Origin: an uncultured Clostridia bacterium | GTDB lineage: Bacteria > Bacillota > Clostridia > TANB77 > CAG-508 | DNA: 5,425 nt | NCBI GenBank assembly: GCA_944390505.1 | Contig: CALXQF010000087.1 | Location: 1-5,425, forward strand | Reading direction: 5' to 3' | Shown here: positions 1 to 5,425 of the stretch, in pieces | Layout of the letters: each line of letters opens with the position of its first letter | How positions within the stretch are numbered: the stretch's first letter is position 1 | Translations under genes and position numbers: made by a program | The notes under the pieces: model-generated | Databases searched by the model: none | Told to the model about the DNA's origin: nothing | The model's input: the letters and a program-made list of their open reading frames with translations, nothing else

Positions 1-197
1 ATTAGCTCTTTTGTATCTTTATTTTGGTAATATAATGTTACAATTGTTTGCCTCATCTGCTCCTCTGTTATTTCCGCTTCTGGCTCGATTTCATTTTCTT
101 GTACTTCTCCTGTATTTTGCATCCATAAATAAATTCCCACTGCAATAATTGCTATAATCAAAACTCCTATGATTATCCAAAAGTATTTCTTATTCAT
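1..197 (-). CDS. Membrane-anchored protein, probable start of a GerMN-domain protein (partial, 3' end off the window)
   Basis: An open frame starts with ATG at 197 (reading leftward) and stays open for 65 codons to the left edge, so the C-terminus is missing. The start is supported by AGGAGAGG at 211-204, with about 9 nt between its AGGAG core and the ATG. Residues 1-4 are MNKK, residues 6-26 are a strongly hydrophobic helix, and residues 31-47 form an acidic Glu-rich linker. There is no Cys near the end of the helix, so a lipoprotein signal is not visible and the helix is probably an uncleaved anchor with the rest outside the membrane. Residues 52-65 (IVTLYYQNKDTKEL) resemble the first beta strand of GerMN domains, found in Bacillus GerM and in clostridial envelope or spore proteins. 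The gene is secure; the GerMN assignment rests on a short stretch and is tentative. It is transcribed divergently from the hemolysin III-like gene. Confidence 0.7.
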   Translation of the reverse strand, partial: MNKKYFWIIIGVLIIAIIAVGIYLWMQNTGEVQENEIEPEAEITEEQMRQTIVTLYYQNKDTKEL

Positions 198-232
198 AAT
201 AATCCTCTCCTTTTAACTTGTACTATTGGTTC

Positions 233-238
233 ATCATA
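233..238 (-). promoter_or_regulatory. Candidate -10 box for the leftward gene
   Basis: On the minus strand this reads TATGAT, a 5 of 6 match to the sigma-A -10 box, and it lies 36 nt upstream of the ATG at 197. The sequence 17 nt further upstream (TTCTAA) is a poor -35, so the promoter could be weak, activated, or read by another sigma factor. A sporulation sigma cannot be assigned from this sequence. Confidence 0.3.
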
Positions 239-278
239 TGTCCATTTTGTGAAAATTAGAACTTAAACACAAAATTTA

Positions 279-307
279 TTGACTTTCTATCATAAATGTA
301 GTAAAGT
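279..307 (+). promoter_or_regulatory. Sigma-A-type promoter for the hemolysin III-like gene
   Basis: A -35 box TTGACT (279-284, 5 of 6 to consensus) is followed by a 17-nt spacer and a -10 box TAAAGT (302-307, 4 of 6). It lies about 90 nt upstream of the ATG at 396, giving a leader of roughly 80 nt. This is the best sigma-A match in the divergent region in this direction; the transcription start is inferred. Confidence 0.5.
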
Positions 308-350
308 AAGGAAAGATTTTATCTGGAAATTTTTAGGAAATAAAGTCAAG

Positions 351-368
351 ATATAGTTTGTCCTATAT
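351..368 (+). repeat. Small inverted repeat in the leader of the hemolysin III-like gene
   Basis: ATATAG (351-356) and CTATAT (363-368) are perfect reverse complements around a 6-nt loop. The element lies within the predicted leader, about 11 nt upstream of the Shine-Dalgarno region. The stem is only 6 bp with one G-C pair, so an RNA hairpin would be weak; it could equally be a small operator or chance in AT-rich DNA. Confidence 0.3.
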
Positions 369-395
369 TAGCTTAGTGAAAGGAGTGATGGTTTT

Positions 396-1058
396 ATGGC
401 AAAAGTTAAAGACCCTGTTAGCGGTTTTTCTCATTTATTTGGTGCAGTTCTTTCTATTGCAGGATTAGTATTTTTAATTATTTATGCTGCAAAATTTGGA
501 GAAGGTGCTTGGGATGTTGTTTCCTTCACTATTTTTGGCAGTGGACTTATTTTATTATATACTTTTAGTAGTTTATATCATTTATTAAACCTAAAAGAAG
601 AAGCAACTAATGTATTTCGTAAATTTGATCATATTATGATTTATATTTTAATTGCTGCTACTTATACTCCTGTTTGTTTAGGTCCTTTAAGGGGTCCTTG
701 GGGTTGGAGTATTTTTGGAGTTGTATGGGGAATTGCAGTGATTGGCATATTCTTAACTATTTTTTGGTTAAATGCTCCTAGATGGCTAACAACAGGGCTT
801 TATTTAGCAATGGGTTGGACAGTTATTGTTGCTATCTACCCTATGATTACTATTTTTTCTAGTTTAAATGCTTTAGGTTCACTTTGGTGGTTACTTGCTG
901 GCGGCATTTTTTATACCATTGGTGGTATTATTTATGGCTTAAAATGGCCTCATTTAAAAAATAAATATTTTGGTTTTCATGAGATTTTTCATATTTTTAT
1001 TTTATTAGGTAGTATCTGTCATTTTATTTTTATTTTTAATTATGTGCTTTATATTTAG
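396..1058 (+). CDS. trhA: Hemolysin III / TrhA family (PAQR-type) seven-helix membrane protein
   Basis: A complete 220-residue protein, the usual length for bacterial hemolysin III (YqfA/TrhA) members. The ATG at 396 has AAAGGAG at 379-385, about 10 nt upstream. Hydrophobic segments lie near residues 12-32, 42-62, 79-95, 103-124, 131-153, 161-181 and 196-218, consistent with seven membrane helices. Family landmarks are H13 in FSHLFGA, the S58-xxx-H62 motif (SSLYH), FRKFDH at 74-79 with D78, AATYTP at 87-92, and H195-xxx-H199 in GFHEIFH. In the related eukaryotic PAQR receptors the Ser, Asp and three His of these motifs form a membrane-embedded zinc site with hydrolase-like geometry. Bacterial TrhA proteins have been linked to membrane lipid and fluidity homeostasis; true haemolytic activity is doubtful for most members. 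It looks monocistronic, with its own promoter and a 250-nt gap before the next gene. Family assignment is firm; the exact reaction is unknown. Confidence 0.93.
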   Translation: MAKVKDPVSGFSHLFGAVLSIAGLVFLIIYAAKFGEGAWDVVSFTIFGSGLILLYTFSSLYHLLNLKEEATNVFRKFDHIMIYILIAATYTPVCLGPLRGPWGWSIFGVVWGIAVIGIFLTIFWLNAPRWLTTGLYLAMGWTVIVAIYPMITIFSSLNALGSLWWLLAGGIFYTIGGIIYGLKWPHLKNKYFGFHEIFHIFILLGSICHFIFIFNYVLYI

Positions 1059-1163
1059 TCTATCTTTATAATACAATTTAATATGATTGTCACATTTCAA
1101 AATAAAAAAATTTTTTTAATTAAATTTGGATATAATTACTTGTATTTTTCGCTCTCGTTTTTA
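1059..1163. other. AT-rich gap after the hemolysin III-like gene, no clear terminator
   Basis: This stretch follows the stop codon at 1056-1058. I find no GC-containing hairpin followed by a T tract, so no intrinsic terminator can be called with confidence. A 5-bp repeat (ACAAT at 1073-1077, ATTGT at 1086-1090) is too weak to act alone. A perfect TATAAT at 1131-1136 lacks a recognisable -35. No open frame is supported here. Confidence 0.5.
1103..1118. repeat. A7T7 palindrome
   Basis: The sequence TAAAAAAATTTTTTTA is a perfect 16-bp self-complementary run with no loop. In DNA, phased A-tracts of this kind are stiff and bent. It sits about 45 bp upstream of the -35 box of the next gene, beyond where a proximal UP element (about -40 to -60) would normally lie. 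In RNA an all-A-U stem with no loop would be unstable, so it is a poor terminator on its own, though the T run could contribute to one. Confidence 0.5.
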
Positions 1164-1192
1164 TTGACATTTTGTCCTTTTTTATGTAAAAT
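1164..1192 (+). promoter_or_regulatory. Near-consensus sigma-A promoter for the activase-fusion gene
   Basis: A perfect -35 box TTGACA (1164-1169) is separated by 17 nt from TAAAAT (1187-1192), a 5 of 6 -10 box preceded directly by TG. Transcription would start near 1199, giving a 5' leader of about 110 nt before the ATG at 1309. A short dyad, GACA-TTT-TGTC (1166-1176), overlaps the -35 box and could be an operator half-site pair, but it is short enough to be chance. Confidence 0.65.
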
Positions 1193-1227
1193 TAAAGTTG
1201 ATTTTGAAAGAACTTTTTTGTTTTTTC

Positions 1228-1243
1228 TTATCACTAGTTATCA
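1228..1243 (+). repeat. Direct repeat TTATCA-N4-TTATCA in the leader
   Basis: TTATCA occurs at 1228-1233 and again at 1238-1243. The repeat starts are exactly 10 bp apart, so both copies would face the same side of the helix. The second copy overlaps the left arm of the larger inverted repeat. It could be a regulator site downstream of the promoter; no known consensus is recognised. Confidence 0.3.
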
Positions 1244-1272
1244 TTTTTGAAACTTGTTTTCATATAACTAGT
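1233..1272 (+). repeat. Perfect 9-bp inverted repeat upstream of the activase-fusion ribosome site
   Basis: ACTAGTTAT (1233-1241) is exactly complementary to ATAACTAGT (1264-1272), with a 22-nt loop between. It lies inside the predicted leader, about 20 nt before the Shine-Dalgarno sequence. It is not followed by a T tract, so it is not a standard terminator. It may be an mRNA hairpin or an operator placed downstream of the promoter. The stem has only two G-C pairs, so RNA stability would be modest. Confidence 0.45.
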
Positions 1273-1290
1273 ATTAATTAATGTACATAA

Positions 1291-1298
1291 AAAGGAGA
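1291..1298 (+). promoter_or_regulatory. Ribosome binding site of the activase-fusion gene
   Basis: AAAGGAGA precedes the ATG at 1309, with 11 nt between the GGAG core (1294-1297) and the start. The nearby ATG at 1281 lies upstream of this site and is out of frame. The first activase motif begins only seven residues after the chosen ATG, which also supports this start. Confidence 0.8.
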
Positions 1299-1308
1299 TA
1301 TAGATTTA

Positions 1309-4300
1309 ATGAAACAATTATTACATGTTGGCCTAGATGTAGGTTCTACCACTGTAAAAATCGTGATTATGGACGAAAATTTAAATACGATATATACAGA
1401 TTACCAAAGGCATTTTTCAGATACTAAAAATACAGTTTGTAATGTATTAGAAAATTTAGCAAATCAATATGAAGATGCTCAGTTTAGTATTGCTCTAACA
1501 GGTTCAGGTGCAATGAGTGCAGCTAAATTTTTAGATTTACCATTTATTCAAGAAGTAGTTTCTTGTAAAAGAGCGGTTGAAAAATATATACCACAGACAG
1601 ACGTTGTAATTGAACTTGGTGGGGAAGATGCTAAAATCATTTATTTTGACAAATCAATTGAACAACGTATGAATGGTACTTGTGCAGGTGGTACAGGAGC
1701 TTTTATTGATCAAATGGCTTCTCTTTTACATACTGACCCAACAGGGCTTAATGAACTTGCTAAAAATCATAAAATGATTTACCCAATTGCCTCTCGTTGT
1801 GGTGTTTTTGCCAAAACTGACGTGCAACCATTATTAAATGAAGGTGCAGCAAAAGAAGATATTGCCGCATCTATTTTCCAAGCAGTTGTTAATCAAACCA
1901 TTAGCGGTCTTGCTTGTGGTAGACCAATTCGTGGAAAAGTTGCATTTTTAGGTGGTCCATTAAACTATTTATCTGAACTTCGTAACCGTTTTATAGAAAC
2001 ACTACATTTAGAAGGAGATAGTATTATTATTCCAGAAGAAGCACACTTGCTAGTTGCAAAAGGTGCAGCTTTAGATTCTGTTTATTCTTCTCACCCTATT
2101 ACTGTAGAAAAATTAAGAAGTAAAATTGAAATGTTACGTGTTTCTCATGATGATACCACCGAGCCACTTGTTCCTTTATTTTCTATTGATGAAGAATATA
2201 AAGAATTTAAAGAAAGACATGATAAAGAAACTGTCAAAAAAGGAGATTTAAAAACCTATCAAGGTGACTGTTTTGTAGGAATTGATGCTGGTTCTACTAC
2301 GACCAAATTAGTAGTGATTGACCGTGAAGGAACTCTTTTATATTCCCTATATGGTAGTAATGAGGGTAACCCATTACAAAGTGTTATTAAAATGTTAAAA
2401 GAGTTATATGCTATAAAACCAGAAAAAGCCATTATTCGTTTTAGTGGTGTAACAGGTTATGGTGAAAAACTAATTCAAACTGCTTTAAATGTCGACTTGA
2501 ATGAAATTGAAACTATTGCCCATTATACAGCAGCAAAGCAATTCATGCCTAATGTAACCAGTATTGTAGATATTGGTGGACAAGACATGAAATATATTCG
2601 TATGAAAAATGGTGCTATAGACAACATTATGCTAAATGAAGCTTGTTCTTCTGGTTGTGGTTCTTTTATTGAAACATTTGCTAAAAGTTTAAATTTATCA
2701 ATTGAAGAATTTGTAAACTCTGCTTTGGAGGCTAGAAAACCAGTTGATTTAGGTTCTAGATGTACTGTATTTATGAACTCTAAAATTAAGCAAGCGCAAA
2801 AAGAAGGTTATAGTGTAGGGGATATTTCTGCTGGCCTTTCTTACTCTGTTATTAAAAATGCAATTCAAAAAGTAATGAAAGTAAGAGATGTCAAAACATT
2901 AGGTGCCCATATTGTTGTACAAGGTGGTACTTTCTATAATGATGCGGTTTTACGTGCTTTTGAATTAATTGTTGGAAGAAATGTAGTAAGACCAGATATT
3001 GCAGGATTAATGGGGGCTTATGGTGTTGCTTTACTTGCGAAAGAGCAATATGAAGCTAATTTAGATATGGAATATGTTTCTACTCTTTCTAAATTAGAAG
3101 ATTTAGATAAACTAGAAATTGATATTACACATGTACGTTGTAATGGATGCGAAAATCATTGTCTATTAACTATTAATAAATTTAATAATGGTGCAAGATA
3201 TATTTCTGGAAACCGTTGTGAAAAAGGTGCTGGAATTGTTTCTGAAAAGAAAGATCTACCAAATATTATGAAATATAAATATGAAAGAATTTTTGGTTAC
3301 ACTCCTTTAGAGGAAAAAGATGCTCCTCGTGGTACAATTGGTATTCCAAGAGTATTAAATATGTACGAAGATTACCCATTTTGGTTTACTTTTTTAACCA
3401 ATTTAGGTTTCAGAGTAATATTATCTGAAAAAAGTAATCGTAAAACTTATGAAAAAGGAATGGAAAGTATGCCATCTGAATCAGTTTGCTTCCCTGCTAA
3501 ACTTTCTCATGGGCATATTATTGGGTTAATTAATCAAGGAATTAAAACAATCTTTTATCCTTGTATGCCATATTCTAGAAAAGAATATGAAAAAGCAGAT
3601 AATCATTACAATTGCCCTATTGTTATTTCTTATTCAGAAGTATTAAAAAATAATGTAGAAGAAATAAAAGAAAAAAATATTAAATTTTTAAATCCATTTT
3701 TGCCTTTTGAAGCAAAGACTTTAGCAGAAACTATACTAGGATTACCAGAATTTGAAGAATATCATTTTACGAAAAAAGAATTGCTACAAGCTGCTAAAAA
3801 AGCAGAAGAAGAATATCAAAAATGTAAAGCAGATATTCATGCAAAAGGTCAAGAAACTTTAGACCATATGAAAAAAAATAACTTAAAAGGTATTGTCTTA
3901 GCAGGTCGTCCTTACCATGTAGACCCAGAAGTAAACCATGGTATTGATACCCTAATTACTAGTCTTGGACTTTGTGTTTTAACAGAAGATAGCATCTCTA
4001 ACCAGACAGAAGTAAAACGTCCAATTCGTGTTGTAGATCAATGGGTATATCATGCTAGACTTTATGCTGCTGCTGATTTTGTAGGAAAACATGATAATTT
4101 AGAATTAGTACAACTAAATTCTTTTGGATGTGGTGTAGATGCTGTTACAACTGACCAAGTAGAAGAAATTTTAAGCAGTTATGGTAAAATGTATACCTTA
4201 ATTAAAATAGATGAAATTAACAATTTAGGTGCTGTTCGCATTCGTATTCGTTCGCTTTTAGCTAGTATGAAGAAAAGAGCACAAAACAAAGAAATTAAAT

Positions 4301-5425
4301 CAGGTAATGGGGATTATGAACAACATAAAAAAATATTTACCAAAGATATGAAACAAGATTATACTATCTTAATTCCACAAATGGCTCCAATTCATTTTGA
4401 ATTATTAGAGTCTGCTGTACGTGCTTCTGGCTATAAAGTAGAATTATTGAGAGAATGTACTTCTCATACAGTAGAAACTGGTTTAAAATATGTCAATAAT
4501 GATGCTTGTTATCCATCTATTTTAGTAACTGGTCAGATGATTGAAGCATTAGAATCTGGAAAATATGATTTAAATAAAACAGCTTTAATCATGTCACAAA
4601 CTGGTGGTGGCTGTAGAGCAACTAACTATATCGGATTTATTCGTAAAGCTTTAAAAGATGCAGGTTTTCCTGATATTCCTGTTATTTCTTTTAATGTAGT
4701 AGGAATGGAAAAAATGCCAGGATTTAAAATTACCATGCCATTAATTGAAAGATTATTGAAAATGGTAGTTTATGCAGATTTATTGCAAAAAATGTTAACT
4801 AAAAATAGAGCTTATGAAGTACATAAAGGAGAAACTCAAAAATTATTTGATGAATGGATGGAAAAATGCAAGAAATTGCTTGAAAAATCTACTATGAAAG
4901 AATTTAAACAAAGTATTTATGACATGGTAGATGATTTTGAAAAAATAGAATTAGACACATCTGTGGAAAAACCAAAAGTAGGTATTGTTGGAGAGGTATT
5001 AATCAAATATCATCCATTTGGTAATAACTTTATTGCTAATAAATTGGAAGAAGAAGGCGCAGAAGTAGTATTACCAGACTTTATGGGATTTATCAAATTT
5101 ATTGCTACTCATAAAATTACCTTCAATCAATTAATTAAAACTGATAAAATGAAAGCAAAATTATTTAAAGCTGCTATTAAATTAATTGATATCTTGGAAA
5201 AAGATGCTGTGATTGCATTAAAAAATTCAAAAAAAGGTTATTTATTACCTTGCAATATTTTTGAATTAGAAGATAAAGTAAAAAATATTTTATCAATCGG
5301 AAATCAAACAGGTGAAGGTTGGTTCTTAACTGCAGAAATGATTGAATACATTGAGCATGGAATTCCAAATATTGTTTGTGTACAACCATTTGCATGTTTA
5401 CCAAACCATGTAGTAGGTAAAGGAG
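1309..5425 (+). CDS. Giant fused 2-hydroxyacyl-CoA dehydratase activase / DUF2229 / HgdB-like iron-sulfur protein (partial at 3' end)
   Basis: The frame runs open for 1372 codons from ATG 1309 to the window edge with no stop. Related proteins (large BcrAD/BadFG-YjiL type, COG1924 plus COG3580/COG3581) are about 1400-1430 residues, so only a short C-terminal piece should be missing. Order of parts: activase domain 1 (residues 5-264), linker, activase domain 2 (320-578), a Cys cluster (611-637), a DUF2229 domain (from about 675), and an HgdB-like region (about 1018 onward). Activases of this family are ATPases that use ATP hydrolysis to push an electron at very low potential from a [4Fe-4S] cluster into a partner iron-sulfur protein. 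Here activator and acceptor appear fused, and there is no signal peptide, so it is expected to be cytoplasmic and oxygen-sensitive. The final substrate is not known for this family. No dehydratase subunit or CoA-transferase gene is visible beside it, which argues against simply assigning amino-acid fermentation. Family assignment is firm; the reaction is open. Confidence 0.93.
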   Translation, partial: MKQLLHVGLDVGSTTVKIVIMDENLNTIYTDYQRHFSDTKNTVCNVLENLANQYEDAQFSIALTGSGAMSAAKFLDLPFIQEVVSCKRAVEKYIPQTDVVIELGGEDAKIIYFDKSIEQRMNGTCAGGTGAFIDQMASLLHTDPTGLNELAKNHKMIYPIASRCGVFAKTDVQPLLNEGAAKEDIAASIFQAVVNQTISGLACGRPIRGKVAFLGGPLNYLSELRNRFIETLHLEGDSIIIPEEAHLLVAKGAALDSVYSSHPITVEKLRSKIEMLRVSHDDTTEPLVPLFSIDEEYKEFKERHDKETVKKGDLKTYQGDCFVGIDAGSTTTKLVVIDREGTLLYSLYGSNEGNPLQSVIKMLKELYAIKPEKAIIRFSGVTGYGEKLIQTALNVDLNEIETIAHYTAAKQFMPNVTSIVDIGGQDMKYIRMKNGAIDNIMLNEACSSGCGSFIETFAKSLNLSIEEFVNSALEARKPVDLGSRCTVFMNSKIKQAQKEGYSVGDISAGLSYSVIKNAIQKVMKVRDVKTLGAHIVVQGGTFYNDAVLRAFELIVGRNVVRPDIAGLMGAYGVALLAKEQYEANLDMEYVSTLSKLEDLDKLEIDITHVRCNGCENHCLLTINKFNNGARYISGNRCEKGAGIVSEKKDLPNIMKYKYERIFGYTPLEEKDAPRGTIGIPRVLNMYEDYPFWFTFLTNLGFRVILSEKSNRKTYEKGMESMPSESVCFPAKLSHGHIIGLINQGIKTIFYPCMPYSRKEYEKADNHYNCPIVISYSEVLKNNVEEIKEKNIKFLNPFLPFEAKTLAETILGLPEFEEYHFTKKELLQAAKKAEEEYQKCKADIHAKGQETLDHMKKNNLKGIVLAGRPYHVDPEVNHGIDTLITSLGLCVLTEDSISNQTEVKRPIRVVDQWVYHARLYAAADFVGKHDNLELVQLNSFGCGVDAVTTDQVEEILSSYGKMYTLIKIDEINNLGAVRIRIRSLLASMKKRAQNKEIKSGNGDYEQHKKIFTKDMKQDYTILIPQMAPIHFELLESAVRASGYKVELLRECTSHTVETGLKYVNNDACYPSILVTGQMIEALESGKYDLNKTALIMSQTGGGCRATNYIGFIRKALKDAGFPDIPVISFNVVGMEKMPGFKITMPLIERLLKMVVYADLLQKMLTKNRAYEVHKGETQKLFDEWMEKCKKLLEKSTMKEFKQSIYDMVDDFEKIELDTSVEKPKVGIVGEVLIKYHPFGNNFIANKLEEEGAEVVLPDFMGFIKFIATHKITFNQLIKTDKMKAKLFKAAIKLIDILEKDAVIALKNSKKGYLLPCNIFELEDKVKNILSIGNQTGEGWFLTAEMIEYIEHGIPNIVCVQPFACLPNHVVGKG
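1321..2100 (+). other. Activase (ASKHA ATPase) domain 1 of the fusion protein
   Basis: Residues 5-264. The phosphate-1 loop is GLDVGSTTVK (8-17). TGSGAMSA follows at 64-71, then ELGGEDAK at 102-109, the cluster motif NGTCAGGTGAF at 122-132 with C125, SRCGVFAK at 162-169 with C164, and the adenosine-type motif FLGGP at 213-217. This is the BcrAD/BadFG ATPase fold. Compared with HgdC, which reads GGQD, this domain has GGED, a variant also shared by the N-terminal half in relatives as far as I recall. Confidence 0.85.
2266..3042 (+). other. Activase (ASKHA ATPase) domain 2 of the fusion protein
   Basis: Residues 320-578. Every landmark of domain 1 recurs in the same order: GIDAGSTTTK (324-333), FSGVTGYGEK (438-447 by neighbouring alignment region before IETIA; position approximate), DIGGQDMK (about 421-428 region), NEACSSGCGSF with C446 and an extra C450, SRCTVFMN with C485, and VVQGG (536-540). 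The order confirms an internal duplication with strong divergence. GGQD here is the form seen in stand-alone HgdC-type activases. The exact numbers for the SGVTGYG and GGQD motifs are approximate; the bases encoding them are at about 2443-2469 and 2572-2592. Confidence 0.8.
3139..3219 (+). other. Four-cysteine motif CX2CX3CX18C between the activase and DUF2229 parts
   Basis: C611, C614, C618 and C637 occur in the contexts RCNGCENHC and GNRCEKG. This linker-like segment joins the second activase domain to the DUF2229 domain. The spacing suits a bound [4Fe-4S] cluster or a zinc ion; the sequence cannot tell which. Its position between the ATPase pair and the presumed acceptor makes an electron relay an attractive but unproven role. 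Confidence 0.6.
3331..5425 (+). other. DUF2229 and HgdB-like acceptor module of the fusion protein (partial)
   Basis: From residue 675 (GTIGIPRVLN, then YEDYPFW at 686-692) the sequence matches DUF2229. Landmarks are SVCFPAK with C727, FYPCMPY with C752, NCPIV with C769, AGRPYHVDPEVNHG at 865-878 and SFGCGVD with C941. A second similar half starts near residue 1018 and has RECTSHTVE with C1050, NDACYPS with C1067, QTGGGCRATNY with C1102, GEVLIKYHPFGNN from about 1228, and QPFACLPNH with C1363 at the cut end. The many conserved-looking cysteines suit one or more iron-sulfur clusters. Related HgdB-like proteins include the dehydratase beta subunits and the double-cubane cluster proteins. Confidence 0.75.

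Noticed and set aside
1086..1117. An intrinsic terminator for the hemolysin III-like gene.
   Set aside because: There is a T tract, but no GC-containing stem directly before it; the only stems nearby are short and all or nearly all A-U.
1131..1136. A perfect TATAAT that could be a -10 box for a second promoter.
   Set aside because: The sequence 17 nt upstream is AAATTT, not a -35 box, and the extended -10 TG is not in the right place. The TTGACA-17-TAAAAT promoter just downstream is much better.
1206..1226. GAAAG-AA-CTTTTTT followed by a T-rich run, resembling a terminator or attenuator.
   Set aside because: The loop would be only 2 nt and the stem 4-5 bp, too small to form a stable hairpin.
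5177..5404. A 75-codon open frame on the minus strand.
   Set aside because: It lies entirely inside the activase-fusion gene on the opposite strand, has no ribosome binding site that I can see and no recognisable protein features; it is a shadow of the real gene.
1309..5425. The possibility that the giant gene is really two genes joined by a frameshift or sequencing error.
   Set aside because: The frame is continuous and shows recognisable family motifs in the expected order throughout, and fused proteins of this length and order are known in anaerobes.

Overview
This is a low-GC window whose genes have strong purine-rich Shine-Dalgarno sites and strongly AT-ending codons. It contains a giant 2-hydroxyacyl-CoA dehydratase activase-type iron-sulfur protein and the beginning of a likely GerMN (sporulation/germination-associated) protein. 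Together these point to an obligately anaerobic, probably spore-forming Firmicute of the Clostridia. I cannot name a genus from the sequence alone.

Layout. (1) Bases 1-197, minus strand: the 5' part of a membrane-anchored protein that runs off the left edge. It has an N-terminal hydrophobic anchor, an acidic linker and then what looks like the start of a GerMN domain. (2) Bases 198-395: a divergent intergenic region with a good sigma-A-type promoter toward the right and a weaker candidate toward the left. (3) Bases 396-1058, plus strand: a seven-helix hemolysin III / TrhA / PAQR-type membrane protein. (4) Bases 1059-1308: an AT-rich intergenic region. It holds an A7T7 palindrome, a near-consensus promoter (TTGACA-17-TAAAAT), and a roughly 110-nt leader with a perfect 9-bp inverted repeat just before a good ribosome-binding site. 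(5) Bases 1309-5425, plus strand: an open frame of 1372 codons with no stop, cut by the right edge. It encodes a tandem activase fused to a DUF2229/HgdB-like module, close to its expected full length of about 1400-1430 residues.

The three genes do not look like one operon: the first is divergent, and the last has its own promoter and leader. The main interest is the giant iron-sulfur protein. Both activase halves keep a cysteine pair at the same 39-residue spacing known from the HgdC activase. This suggests that one polypeptide builds internally the cluster that HgdC builds by dimerising. The C-terminal half carries many cysteines, including two related C-[FY]-P blocks, and belongs to a group related to double-cubane cluster proteins whose substrate is mostly unknown. 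The family itself is already known in databases. I see no CRISPR array, tRNA, rRNA, insertion sequence or phage gene.
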